This document shows positions 6,867 through 14,813 of a DNA stretch of 63,846 nucleotides, in pieces (positions within the stretch are counted from its first letter, which is position 1; each line of letters starts with the position of its first letter). The translations under genes were made by a program, and so were the position numbers. Below the pieces are notes generated by a model that worked only from the letters and a program-made list of their open reading frames with translations, did no database searches and was not told where the DNA came from. Location of the stretch: the NCBI GenBank assembly GCA_964390945.1, contig CAYMIV010000005.1, positions 1 through 63,846 of the forward strand, given 5' to 3'. Source of the stretch: Damh-18 sp964390945 (lineage in GTDB: Bacteria > Patescibacteriota > Minisyncoccia > Phycocordibacterales > UBA918).

Positions 6867-9728
6867 ATGGCCACAGGCACCGAAAATGGCTTCGCGCTGT
6901 CGAAGGTGACGGGGCTCCGAAAACATCTGGAAGACCTTGTCGATTCGCATGCGCTCACGAAGCCGAAGCAGAAACTGGAAGTGACGCTTTCGCAAATTCT
7001 GAAGGATGTCGCGAAGCAATTCGCCGCCACACTGAAGGAAGCGGAAATCGTCCTCGACCGAGCATCACTCGTCGAATTCTTGAAGGATATCGCGTGGACA
7101 TCCGCTCGGGAAAGTTCGCTGAAGGACTGGCTCAATTACACGAGCGACTCTGATTTTGAGACTGACGTGCAGAAATGGCAGTCCCACAATCCGCAGGTTC
7201 CGCTCGAATGGGTCAAGGAAAAAACGCGCTGGCTCGTCGGTGTTTCAAAAATCAACAAGCCTGTCGCGATGCTCCCCGGCATGGGTCGCCTCGGCGATCC
7301 GTACTCCCTTCGCCGGCTCGAAGAGCACATCTTCGTGCGTAACGGGCATGAAAACCCGTTCCGGATTCCTGTCGCGGAAGGTAGGAAACCCGAGGTTTTT
7401 CACATCAACGGTGCGAACCTCGGCCTGCCCTACAACAGGGTCATCGAGGAGAATCCGCTCAGGTGCAAACTTGCCGAGGCGGAGGTCGCGGGTGCGACAG
7501 CAGTCGTGCTCACGAACCTCTTTGACATCGCAATCTACAAGTCTGCCGGTGCGCTTCCGATGTATCGCGCACATATGTCCGGTCACATCACGAAGATTGA
7601 ATCACTCGACCCGGACTATCAGCAGACGGTGCGGGAAATCATGAAGAAACGCCAGAAGGGCGAAGGAAACGACGAACTCGTGTATATCGCCCCGAATGAG
7701 ATGTTCGTCACGACGCTTTCCGGCCTCCACAAGATTGCCATCAGGCCGAATAAGAAGGAACCGGAAAAGAGCGGTCCTGAATTCTCGGGTCCGATCTATG
7801 TCATTCTCGGCTACCGCGACGACGAACTCATTAAGACGACCGCAAGCTGGGCACTCCGGTACTTCACCATAGTCCAGCACAATCGATACGGCGCCGAACT
7901 GCGCCTCATCGAACGTGCGCTCGCGGAACTCAAGAAGAAAGGTGCGACGCGAAAAGACATCAGGAAGAAGGAACGGGAACACAGAAAGGTGCTCGTGCAC
8001 TATAACCGGACTATCAATTCGAACATCGCTCCCGAAGAACGGCGGCGGTACGAACGGGTCATCCGGGCATTCTTCATCAAGTCGCTCGAGGAAACCGTTC
8101 CGAACCTCAAGGTCATCAACCAGGGGTCAACCGTTGTTGAGCTCGGTGGCACCATCATCGAGTTCAACATCCCCGACAACGTGCGTGTGAGTGACGAGCA
8201 TCTCTCGAAATTCGTGAACGGATGCGGCAACAAGATTCTGCGCCGCCACATGTCGCCACTCACGGTCATCTGCCCTCCCTACAGTCTCAACTACCGCAGT
8301 ACGGTGCGCGAGGCTGATTTCAAGGGACAGCGGTACTCCGTGGATGTCGTGTGTGCACCGACGCTCGTCGATGATCTGTTTCTGCGCGAAGAAGTGCGTC
8401 TCGAAATCCGTAAGGTACATCCTGCGCACAAGGCAATCTTCCGCGAACAGTTTGTTCCGGGGTCGCTCCGGATCAGGGTCATGCCTGATGCGGCGCTTGG
8501 CAACATAATTGCTGTCGATGAACTTCCCATCACGCGGGAGACGACAACCTCGCGAAAGGCGAACCTGTACAAAGCCCGGGACGTCACGAAATCGAAGTAC
8601 ATCTGGGTCAGTACGGCAACCGATCAGCACTGGGGTTCGCGTGCAAAATGCTGGATCTGGTGCGATGAAACGAGAACTGCGCTCGGTATGTTCGAGGCGA
8701 TGGCGTACCTCATGCGGCGAGATGGGCTCCTCAAGAACGGAGCGTTTCCGGTCCACATGTTCAACTCAAACGACGACGTCATTCAGGGCAACCACTACAA
8801 CACTGAACGCCAACCTGACCCGAACCAAATGACTTACGCGCAGATTGAAGATTATGCGCGTGAGATGTGGGTGCGGGCACAGGAGGCACGGTCGAAGAAT
8901 GAGTTTTTGAGGTACTTCGATGAGTATCAGCGCTTCACGCTGTTCCAGCTCCGCGTTCGCGGAATTGACTGGGTACACGACCAAATCATGGAGGTCTACG
9001 ATCGGCACGTAACGCCGAACGTCGATTTCTTCGATGCGGTCGTACACCGCGCGGTGGAAAGTAAGCTCATCATCCGCGGTGTCGGTGACTGGAAAGGTAT
9101 GCCGTACGACCGGCGTGATATCGGTGCAATCAACGAAGGCACCGGGAACCACATCGAACGTACGCTCGACCGGCACATGCCTGAAGGCGCGCTCTTTGCC
9201 CACAAGATCCAGGACAAGCTGCTTGCAGTTCCGAGGTGGCAGGGTAAGGATGCGCTCATCAAGCGTCTCGTTAAGGCTCCGATGGAGGGCAACATCTTCA
9301 TCGGCTGGGGAACAATCCAGGCACCGGGCGGATACGAGTGGGGCATCGATCTCAGAAGTTCTCCCGCATCGATGGGGAGCTGGGGCGACACTCTGCTTGG
9401 CGTTGTCCGAAACGACGAGCGCCGTGGGAATGTCTCCGGAATCTTCGAGGAAAAAGTTCGCCTCGTCACGTTCGGCGACAAGCACTTCCATGGCGATGTG
9501 TCGACACCGGTCGCGCTTTACCACATGTGCGCCTCGGGAACGCATACCGACACCTACGGGCATCGGGGCTTCCCGCCGAACAACACGGGCGTCTCGTTCG
9601 TCGGCTTGCCGGCGGACGGACCGGGCAATCCCGTATTGCGACGGACACTTCGCTTCGATCAGTTGCAGCAACTCGTGAACGGAAAGGGTCCGTTTGACTG
9701 GGAGTCGTTCCTTCCCAACCCTGTGTAA
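6867..9728 (+). CDS. Large protein with a C-terminal metallophosphoesterase-like domain and a decayed N-terminal copy
   Basis: 953 residues, no family I can name. The C-terminal third carries the spaced motifs of calcineurin-type phosphoesterases: ATDQHWGS (585-590, the D-x-H block), SNDDVIQGNH (634-643), GTGNHIE (758-764, the GNH[DE] block) and GDKHFHGD (870-877, the final histidines). The N-terminal half repeats the order in degenerate form: GANLGLPYN (182-190) where D-x-H should be, VVLTNLFD (213-220) where GDxxD should be, and VILGYRDDE (312-320) where GNHD should be. I infer an inactive first domain and an active second one. The rest is charged helix without a signal peptide. AGGAGAA precedes the ATG. 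It is monocistronic between its own terminator and that of the neighbour. Metal-dependent phosphodiesterase or nuclease activity is an inference. Confidence 0.55.
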   Translation: MATGTENGFALSKVTGLRKHLEDLVDSHALTKPKQKLEVTLSQILKDVAKQFAATLKEAEIVLDRASLVEFLKDIAWTSARESSLKDWLNYTSDSDFETDVQKWQSHNPQVPLEWVKEKTRWLVGVSKINKPVAMLPGMGRLGDPYSLRRLEEHIFVRNGHENPFRIPVAEGRKPEVFHINGANLGLPYNRVIEENPLRCKLAEAEVAGATAVVLTNLFDIAIYKSAGALPMYRAHMSGHITKIESLDPDYQQTVREIMKKRQKGEGNDELVYIAPNEMFVTTLSGLHKIAIRPNKKEPEKSGPEFSGPIYVILGYRDDELIKTTASWALRYFTIVQHNRYGAELRLIERALAELKKKGATRKDIRKKEREHRKVLVHYNRTINSNIAPEERRRYERVIRAFFIKSLEETVPNLKVINQGSTVVELGGTIIEFNIPDNVRVSDEHLSKFVNGCGNKILRRHMSPLTVICPPYSLNYRSTVREADFKGQRYSVDVVCAPTLVDDLFLREEVRLEIRKVHPAHKAIFREQFVPGSLRIRVMPDAALGNIIAVDELPITRETTTSRKANLYKARDVTKSKYIWVSTATDQHWGSRAKCWIWCDETRTALGMFEAMAYLMRRDGLLKNGAFPVHMFNSNDDVIQGNHYNTERQPDPNQMTYAQIEDYAREMWVRAQEARSKNEFLRYFDEYQRFTLFQLRVRGIDWVHDQIMEVYDRHVTPNVDFFDAVVHRAVESKLIIRGVGDWKGMPYDRRDIGAINEGTGNHIERTLDRHMPEGALFAHKIQDKLLAVPRWQGKDALIKRLVKAPMEGNIFIGWGTIQAPGGYEWGIDLRSSPASMGSWGDTLLGVVRNDERRGNVSGIFEEKVRLVTFGDKHFHGDVSTPVALYHMCASGTHTDTYGHRGFPPNNTGVSFVGLPADGPGNPVLRRTLRFDQLQQLVNGKGPFDWESFLPNPV

Positions 9729-9747
9729 AAAGTCACATGAAGTTCAG

Positions 9748-9776
9748 GCCCGAGGTCTACACCCTCGGGCTTTTTT
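9748..9776 (+). terminator. Intrinsic terminator of the 953-aa gene
   Basis: Stem GCCCGAGG (9748-9755) with 9763-9770, followed by six T. Confidence 0.9.
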
Positions 9777-9780
9777 ATTA

Positions 9781-9809
9781 AAAAAACCGCCGCGAATGCG
9801 GCGGTTTTT
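9781..9809 (-). terminator. Bidirectional terminator at the phoH 3' end
   Basis: CCGCCGC (9787-9793) pairs with 9798-9804 around GAAT, with six A before and five T after. It lies 14 bases past the phoH stop on the minus strand. Confidence 0.9.
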
Positions 9810-9822
9810 CAATGTGAAAGAA

Positions 9823-11265
9823 CTACAAGACCTCTGCGGCATGATCAGCGAGACGGGAACGTTCTCCTCGTAAGAGTGTCACGTGACCCGAGTGCTGCCA
9901 CTCTTTGAAGCGGTCGACAACGTATGTGAGACCGGAGCTCCCTTCCGTGAGATAGGGGGTGTCGATCTGCGCGATGCTGCCGAGGCACACCATCTTCGTG
10001 CCCGGTCCGGCGCGAGTAATCAAGGTCTTCATCTGTTTCGGCGTCAGATTCTGTGCCTCATCGATGATGATGAACTTGTTGAGGAACGTACGCCCGCGCA
10101 TGAAATTGAGTGACTTCACTTTGATGCGTGAACGAATGAGGTCGCGCGTTGCCGCCTTAGTCCACTCCCCGCCCTCGGTATTCTCAAGGGCAAGCACATC
10201 GAGGTTGTCCTCGAGGGCTCCCATCCATGGGTTCATCTTCTCTTCTTCATTGCCGGGAAGGAAACCGATGTCTTCACCGAGCGGCATCGTGACCCGCGTC
10301 ACAATGATTTCAGTGTAAAGACTTTTATCGTCGAGCGTCTGCTTGAGTGCTGCGGCGAGCGTGAGCAACGTCTTCCCCGTTCCCGCCTGCCCTAAAAGGG
10401 TCACGAAGTCGATGTCGGGATTCATGAGAAGATTGAGCGCAAAATTCTGCTCTCTGTTGCGTGCCATGATGCCCCACACACTGTGTTTCTTGTGGGTGTA
10501 ATCTTTGACCATCTGGAGCACCGCGGTCTTCCCTGCGGTTTCGATTACAATCGCATGGAATGGTGCTTGACCGGGAACTTCGTGGTAAAGGAACGAATTG
10601 ACGAGCATTGACGGAACGAGCGGACCGCTCACGCGCCAAAACTGGTGACCACTCTTCTCCCACGAATCCAATCCCTTTCCGTGTTGTTCCCAAAAGTCGT
10701 GGGGCAACTCCTGCGTCCCCGCATAGAGAAGGTCGGTATCCTCCATGACCTTGTCGTTGTAGTAGTCCTCGGCAGGGATGCCGAGGACCTTCGCCTTGAT
10801 GCGAATGTTAACGTCCTTCGAAACCAGGACCGCATTCAGTTTCTTGGTCTCACGAAGATATCTCACGACACCAAGAATCTGATTGTCGGCCTTCCCGTTT
10901 GCAAGGGATTTGGGGAGCTCGACTTCAACGCTTTCGGTTTGGAGAAGCAGTTTGCCGGTTGCCATTCCGCTTGACTCTTTCTCAAGCGAAACACCCGCCG
11001 AGACATCTTGCATGTCGCCGATGAGGGCGTTGAGAAACCGGAGTGCCTGTCGTGCGTTTCGCGCAACTTCGGTCGACCCCTTTTTGTGGTCATCGAGTTC
11101 TTCGAGCGTTACGGTCGGAAGATACACATCGTGTTCTTCGAACCGGAAGATGCTTGTCGGATCGTGCATGAGAACATTCGTATCGAGCACGAACAGTTTG
11201 CTTTCGCGTGTTTTTCTTGCCGTCGGAACAACGTGCAGACTTGCGGGCAGACTTTTGTGCGTCAT
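9823..11265 (-). CDS. phoH: PhoH-family ATPase with N-terminal PIN domain
   Basis: 480 residues, the length of PhoH2-type proteins. The N-terminal PIN nuclease domain begins LFVLDTNVLMHDP and carries acidic residues in VTLEELDDHK. The C-terminal PhoH domain has Walker A GQAGTGKTLLTLAAAL and Walker B IIIDEAQNLTPKQMK, followed by the AQID motif near the end. The family couples ATP-driven RNA unwinding to PIN RNase activity. AAGGAAAT lies just before the ATG. A promoter-like TTGCTT-16-TATAGT is at 11341-11314 on the minus strand. It is monocistronic. Confidence 0.9.
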   Translation of the reverse strand: MTHKSLPASLHVVPTARKTRESKLFVLDTNVLMHDPTSIFRFEEHDVYLPTVTLEELDDHKKGSTEVARNARQALRFLNALIGDMQDVSAGVSLEKESSGMATGKLLLQTESVEVELPKSLANGKADNQILGVVRYLRETKKLNAVLVSKDVNIRIKAKVLGIPAEDYYNDKVMEDTDLLYAGTQELPHDFWEQHGKGLDSWEKSGHQFWRVSGPLVPSMLVNSFLYHEVPGQAPFHAIVIETAGKTAVLQMVKDYTHKKHSVWGIMARNREQNFALNLLMNPDIDFVTLLGQAGTGKTLLTLAAALKQTLDDKSLYTEIIVTRVTMPLGEDIGFLPGNEEEKMNPWMGALEDNLDVLALENTEGGEWTKAATRDLIRSRIKVKSLNFMRGRTFLNKFIIIDEAQNLTPKQMKTLITRAGPGTKMVCLGSIAQIDTPYLTEGSSGLTYVVDRFKEWQHSGHVTLLRGERSRLADHAAEVL

Positions 11266-11312
11266 TGCATTTCCTTTCGCAGTGAAATGTCAAAACAACA
11301 AAAAACTGGCGC

Positions 11313-11341
11313 AACTATATAATAGTTTGGCAAAAAAGCAA
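11313..11341 (-). promoter_or_regulatory. phoH promoter with an overlapping inverted repeat
   Basis: On the minus strand TTGCTT (11341-11336) and TATAGT (11319-11314) are 16 bases apart, about 50 bases before the phoH ATG. The -10 lies in the palindrome AACTAT-ATA-ATAGTT (11313-11327), which could be a repressor site. Confidence 0.5.
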
Positions 11342-11417
11342 TATTTCTCGTTGCAAAATAGACAAATTCAGGATTCGTTGATACCCTCGAACACGGAATC
11401 AACACGGGGAGTTCATC

Positions 11418-11900
11418 ATGCGGAGCATTCTCTACGAGGAGGGTTTTCCCCCCGCAATTCGGGAAACATACCTCGCTCACATACAAGGACTTGTCGGGTC
11501 AAGGCAGTACCAAAAACTCTTTGTGCTTCATCCCGACCACAGCATCGAAGATGTGATTCGGAACGGCGACCTCGCGTGCGCGTACGTTGTCTCATCAGTT
11601 CTCACGCTCTGTGAACTCACAAAGGGCGGCGTACACACGACAGTCGACGAAGTGATGCGCGACCTCGAGCGTTCTGGGTGGGCGACAACTGAGCATCCTG
11701 TTCCGGGGGCGGTCATCGTGTGGGGACATCGGCTGTGTACCGACGGGGTCATGCATCGGCATGTGGGGTTCTCAATCGGGGAGTGCTGGGCTGTGAGCAA
11801 CGATCCGAGAACGAGGGTTCCGATAATTCACAACCTCGACTTCGGAGGAACCCGCGCGGTGGAGAAAATCTACTACCACCCTGTTCTTCGCGAAGATTAG
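11418..11900 (+). CDS. Candidate papain-like (NlpC/P60- or CHAP-type) cysteine hydrolase
   Basis: 160 residues, not firmly recognised. Cys54 sits at a helix start (GDLACAYVVSSVL), followed by a strand with GAVIVWG, then His115 in HRHVGF and Asn128 in AVSNDP. The order Cys-His-Asn, the spacing and the HVGF motif are those of small NlpC/P60 or CHAP amidases. There is no signal peptide, so it would act in the cytoplasm or on a partner. GGGGAG is about 7 bases before the ATG. A strong terminator follows. If the fold assignment is wrong, it is a hypothetical protein. Confidence 0.5.
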   Translation: MRSILYEEGFPPAIRETYLAHIQGLVGSRQYQKLFVLHPDHSIEDVIRNGDLACAYVVSSVLTLCELTKGGVHTTVDEVMRDLERSGWATTEHPVPGAVIVWGHRLCTDGVMHRHVGFSIGECWAVSNDPRTRVPIIHNLDFGGTRAVEKIYYHPVLRED

Positions 11901-11906
11901 AACATC

Positions 11907-11934
11907 AAAACGCGACCGCATGCGGTCGCGTTTT
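11907..11934. terminator. Bidirectional terminator (perfect 28-bp palindrome)
   Basis: AAAACGCGACCGCA and its reverse complement meet with no spacer, ending in four T on each strand. It serves the plus-strand peptidase gene and the minus-strand mgtC-like gene. Confidence 0.85.
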
Positions 11935-11948
11935 CATATGTTCGCGGC

Positions 11949-12383
11949 TTATTGATTGTTGATGTGCGGAATGCGCGGAACGATCGTACCGACTATCGCC
12001 GCGAGTATGCCAATCATGTAGTAACCGAATCCGAACGCCATGCCGATTGCCGCCGCAAACCAAAGACTTGCCGCCGTGGTGAGGTTGCGGACATTTGTGC
12101 CATCTTTGAGGATGAGACCTGCGCCCAAGAATCCGATGCCAGTCACGATTTGTGCCGCGATGCGCGAGGTTGACTCGGAATCAACGTTCAGAGAGAGGTG
12201 CGTGAAGAGCATCGAACCCATTATGACGAGCATGTGCGTGCTGATGCCTGCGTCTTTGTGACGCATCTCGCGCTCATAGCCCATAAGGAGACCCGCAATT
12301 GCCGAGAGTCCGAGACCTATCGTGAACACGAACACTTCGCCGAGGTCTGATGTTCCGAACATTGCTTGCATTGTTTCAATCAT
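11949..12383 (-). CDS. MgtC/SapB-family membrane protein
   Basis: 144 residues with four or five hydrophobic helices. The family signature is clear: GLLMGYEREMRHKDAGISTHMLV near the second helix, then IVTGIGFLGAGLILKDG and LTTAASLWFAAAIGMAFG. It has only the membrane domain and lacks the C-terminal ACT-like part of longer MgtC proteins. Family members support magnesium-limited growth or modulate membrane ATPases; the exact role here is not shown. It lies just upstream of and in the same orientation as nothing closer than the HlyIII gene, with a gap of 39 bases, so the two may be co-transcribed. Confidence 0.85.
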   Translation of the reverse strand: MIETMQAMFGTSDLGEVFVFTIGLGLSAIAGLLMGYEREMRHKDAGISTHMLVIMGSMLFTHLSLNVDSESTSRIAAQIVTGIGFLGAGLILKDGTNVRNLTTAASLWFAAAIGMAFGFGYYMIGILAAIVGTIVPRIPHINNQ

Positions 12384-12422
12384 ATACGAATACTATATCA
12401 CTTCCCCGCCGGGCAATTGCAA

Positions 12423-13082
12423 CTACTCGATGTGTGCAATATAGCGAAGCATCATCACATAGTGCGCGAGACTGCCGAGCATCACGAACACGTGGAAAAT
12501 TTCATGCATACCAAACCAACGCGTGCGTGGCACAACCTTATCAAGTGCAAAGAATAACGCGCCGATTGAATAACATATGCCGCCCGTGAGGAGCCAAAAG
12601 AATGCACCGTCGGAAAGTGAACGCATGAGGGGCATAAACGCAATCACGACAAGCCACCCCATCGCGAGGTAGAGCGTGAGTGAAATCCAGTGCGGAAGTG
12701 GCAATGCCGTTGCCTTGAGTACCGTACCGAGAACGGCAAGAAACCACACAACACCGAAAATGCTCCATCCCCAGCCCGATGGGAGCACAATGAGAGCAAC
12801 GGGAGTGTACGTGCCCGCAATGAGAAGGTAGACTGCGCTGTGATCGAGAATTTGAAACACGCGCTTTGAACGCGGGCTCGCGACTGAAATAAAATGGTAG
12901 ATAGTGCTCATGAGGTACAAGATAAGCATGGTGGCGCCGAAGATGGTAAAGGTGACCACATGGAGCGCGGTACCATACTTTGCAGCAATGATGACGAGCG
13001 GCACGAATCCACCTATCGTGAGCACCGTTGCAATGAGGTGCGTGAGAGCACTCATTGGTTCATTTTGTTTCTGCGGCGGCAT
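12423..13082 (-). CDS. Hemolysin III / PAQR-family membrane protein
   Basis: 219 residues from the ATG at 13082, with seven membrane helices. The conserved metal-site residues of the family are visible: the Ser-His pair region STIYHF, then DHSAVYLLIAGTYTP, and two histidines in HEIFHVFVMLGSLAHY near the C-terminus. These coordinate zinc in the eukaryotic PAQR receptors and act in bacterial YqfA/HlyIII proteins, often suggested to be hydrolases. The longer frame begins at TTG (13100). On the minus strand TACAAT ends about 8 bases before the ATG, so the leader would be very short. The mgtC-like gene follows at 39 bases. Confidence 0.88.
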   Translation of the reverse strand: MPPQKQNEPMSALTHLIATVLTIGGFVPLVIIAAKYGTALHVVTFTIFGATMLILYLMSTIYHFISVASPRSKRVFQILDHSAVYLLIAGTYTPVALIVLPSGWGWSIFGVVWFLAVLGTVLKATALPLPHWISLTLYLAMGWLVVIAFMPLMRSLSDGAFFWLLTGGICYSIGALFFALDKVVPRTRWFGMHEIFHVFVMLGSLAHYVMMLRYIAHIE

Positions 13083-13154
13083 ATACGCGCATTGTATCAA
13101 AATACCGGCATCACTCTTGGCGTTTTTATATTTGAACTATGAATAGTGCGGGGA

Positions 13155-13184
13155 TTGGACAAAATTATGATTTTGTAGTATTAT
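13155..13184 (+). promoter_or_regulatory. Promoter of the DEAD-box gene
   Basis: TTGGAC (13155-13160) and TATTAT (13179-13184) with an 18-base spacer. The transcript would have a leader of about 80 bases that can fold (AGGGCT 13209-13214 with AGCCCT 13255-13260) and has no clear ribosome site, so translation could be structure-dependent. Confidence 0.6.
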
Positions 13185-13273
13185 GTGCTCACCTTAAGAT
13201 TCTCGTGTAGGGCTCTTCTGGCGCGAACACTTCCCTGTTTGGTTTATCCTGCACAGCCCTCATAAACATATTT

Positions 13274-14578
13274 ATGCATCAAGGTTCATACCGACATTCG
13301 CGGAGCGGTTCTTCTGCGAGTGGCAATCGAAGACACGCACCGCACACCGGTCGACGAACATCGGGCGGAGGTCAGCACGGCGAACAACGCCACGCCGGTA
13401 TTCGTCGTGACCGCTCAACACGCCAAAGACACCGCGCACCGCATCACGCTCGTCGCGGCAGAGTGCTCAAAACATTCGATGTTTCAACATACATCAATAA
13501 AAATCCGGTCGCGCTCGTCGCTGAAGAAACCTATACACCGAAACACTCTTTCAACGATTTTGGTCTCAACGCTCACCTTTCGCGGAGCATCGTTACGGCG
13601 GGGATGTCTCTTCCCACGCCAATTCAAGACCAGATAATCCCGCACATTCTCAAAGGACACGACGTCATCGGTCTTGCGAATACAGGAACGGGTAAAACCG
13701 CGGCATTTCTGATTCCGCTTATCGAGAAGACGCTCAAGGAACAGAGCCGCAGCACGCTCATTCTCACACCGACACGCGAGCTCGCCATCCAAATCGATGC
13801 CGAACTCAAAAAACTCGCGCATGGGCTCCGAATGTACTCGACTATTTGCGTTGGCGGTACAAGCATCGGACCGCAAATCAAAGGATTGCGTCGTACGAAT
13901 CATTTTATTATCGGCACACCGGGACGGGTTCTCGATCTCATCATGCGTAAGAATCTGAATCCCGCCCGCGTCACAACGGTTGTTCTCGACGAGGCAGATC
14001 GTATGCTTGATATGGGATTTATTCACGACATGAAGAAGATTCTCTTGGGAACGCCGAAAAACCGTGAGACGCTTTTCTTTTCAGCAACCATGTCAAAGGA
14101 CATTGAGATGCTGGTGAATGATTTTCTTCGCAACCCCATTACCGTATCGGTAAAAAAGCAGGACATCACGAATTCAATAGAGCAAGACGTCGTTCGCTAC
14201 GGCGACCACAATAAATTTGAAACGCTCACCAACCTTCTTTCCGACCCCGCAATGAAACGCGTTCTTATATTCGGGGCAATGAAACACAGCGTCGAGAAAC
14301 TCTCCCGCCAACTCATTCAACACGGCATTAAGGCGGACTCAATTCACGGCAATAAATCTCATCCACAGCGACAGCGTTCTCTTCTTGCATTCAAGAGCGG
14401 TCATGCGCGAGTGCTCGTGGCAACCGATGTCGCCGCACGCGGCATTCATGTCGACAACGTGACCCACGTCATAAACTACGACCTCCCTGCAACCTACGAA
14501 GACTATGTGCACCGCATCGGTCGCACCGGTCGCGGCAAAGAGCGCGGCAAAGCGCTCACCTTTGTGCAAGCACATTAG
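13274..14578 (+). CDS. DEAD-box ATP-dependent RNA helicase
   Basis: 434 residues. After an Arg/His/Gly/Ser-rich basic stretch of about 65 residues comes a complete DEAD-box core: Q-motif region (FNDFGLNAHLSRSIVTAGM, PTPIQ), motif I ANTGTGKT, Ia PTRELA, Ib TPGR, II DEAD, III SAT, then IV-VI in the second RecA domain (ATDVAARGIHVDNVTHVINYD, HRIGRTGRG). It ends soon after motif VI, with no C-terminal RNA-binding domain, so the basic N-terminus probably binds RNA instead. Likely roles are ribosome assembly or cold-linked RNA unfolding. The start is uncertain: ATG 13274 has no ribosome site. Confidence 0.92.
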   Translation: MHQGSYRHSRSGSSASGNRRHAPHTGRRTSGGGQHGEQRHAGIRRDRSTRQRHRAPHHARRGRVLKTFDVSTYINKNPVALVAEETYTPKHSFNDFGLNAHLSRSIVTAGMSLPTPIQDQIIPHILKGHDVIGLANTGTGKTAAFLIPLIEKTLKEQSRSTLILTPTRELAIQIDAELKKLAHGLRMYSTICVGGTSIGPQIKGLRRTNHFIIGTPGRVLDLIMRKNLNPARVTTVVLDEADRMLDMGFIHDMKKILLGTPKNRETLFFSATMSKDIEMLVNDFLRNPITVSVKKQDITNSIEQDVVRYGDHNKFETLTNLLSDPAMKRVLIFGAMKHSVEKLSRQLIQHGIKADSIHGNKSHPQRQRSLLAFKSGHARVLVATDVAARGIHVDNVTHVINYDLPATYEDYVHRIGRTGRGKERGKALTFVQAH

Positions 14579-14648
14579 CCCGAGGCTTGTTTGCTTGAAC
14601 GAACAGTATGAGATTTTAGTACTTAGAAAATTAGTATTTAGTGTTTAG

Positions 14649-14690
14649 AAAGCCGACGCAATTCTCTGAATTGCGTCGGCTTTCTTCGTT
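14649..14690 (+). terminator. Strong terminator of the DEAD-box gene
   Basis: A perfect 16-bp stem (14649-14664 with 14668-14683) around a TCT loop, ending TTTCTTCGTT. Confidence 0.8.
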
Positions 14691-14703
14691 CGCCGGAGAT
14701 AAC

Positions 14704-14750
14704 CGTCACCACTATTCCGGTTAACCGGAATAGTGGTGACGCCGTTTTTT
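14704..14750. repeat. Perfect 38-bp palindrome followed by a T-run
   Basis: CGTCACCACTATTCCGGTT (14704-14722) is followed with no spacer by its exact reverse complement (14723-14741). Three bases later comes TTTTTT. It sits 21 bases after the DEAD-box terminator and 63 bases from the convergent GH18 stop. It can act as a second terminator, but a spacerless 19+19 palindrome could equally be a protein site. Confidence 0.7.
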
Positions 14751-14813
14751 CTACTTACCAAAAACTCTTGTGGGCGCTCACCGAGAGAATGTACTCATAC
14801 GAAACCCTTATAC

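Noticed and set aside
8766..9671. 301-residue open frame on the minus strand
   Set aside because: It lies entirely inside the 953-residue gene in reverse, has no ribosome site, and its composition is that of a shadow frame.
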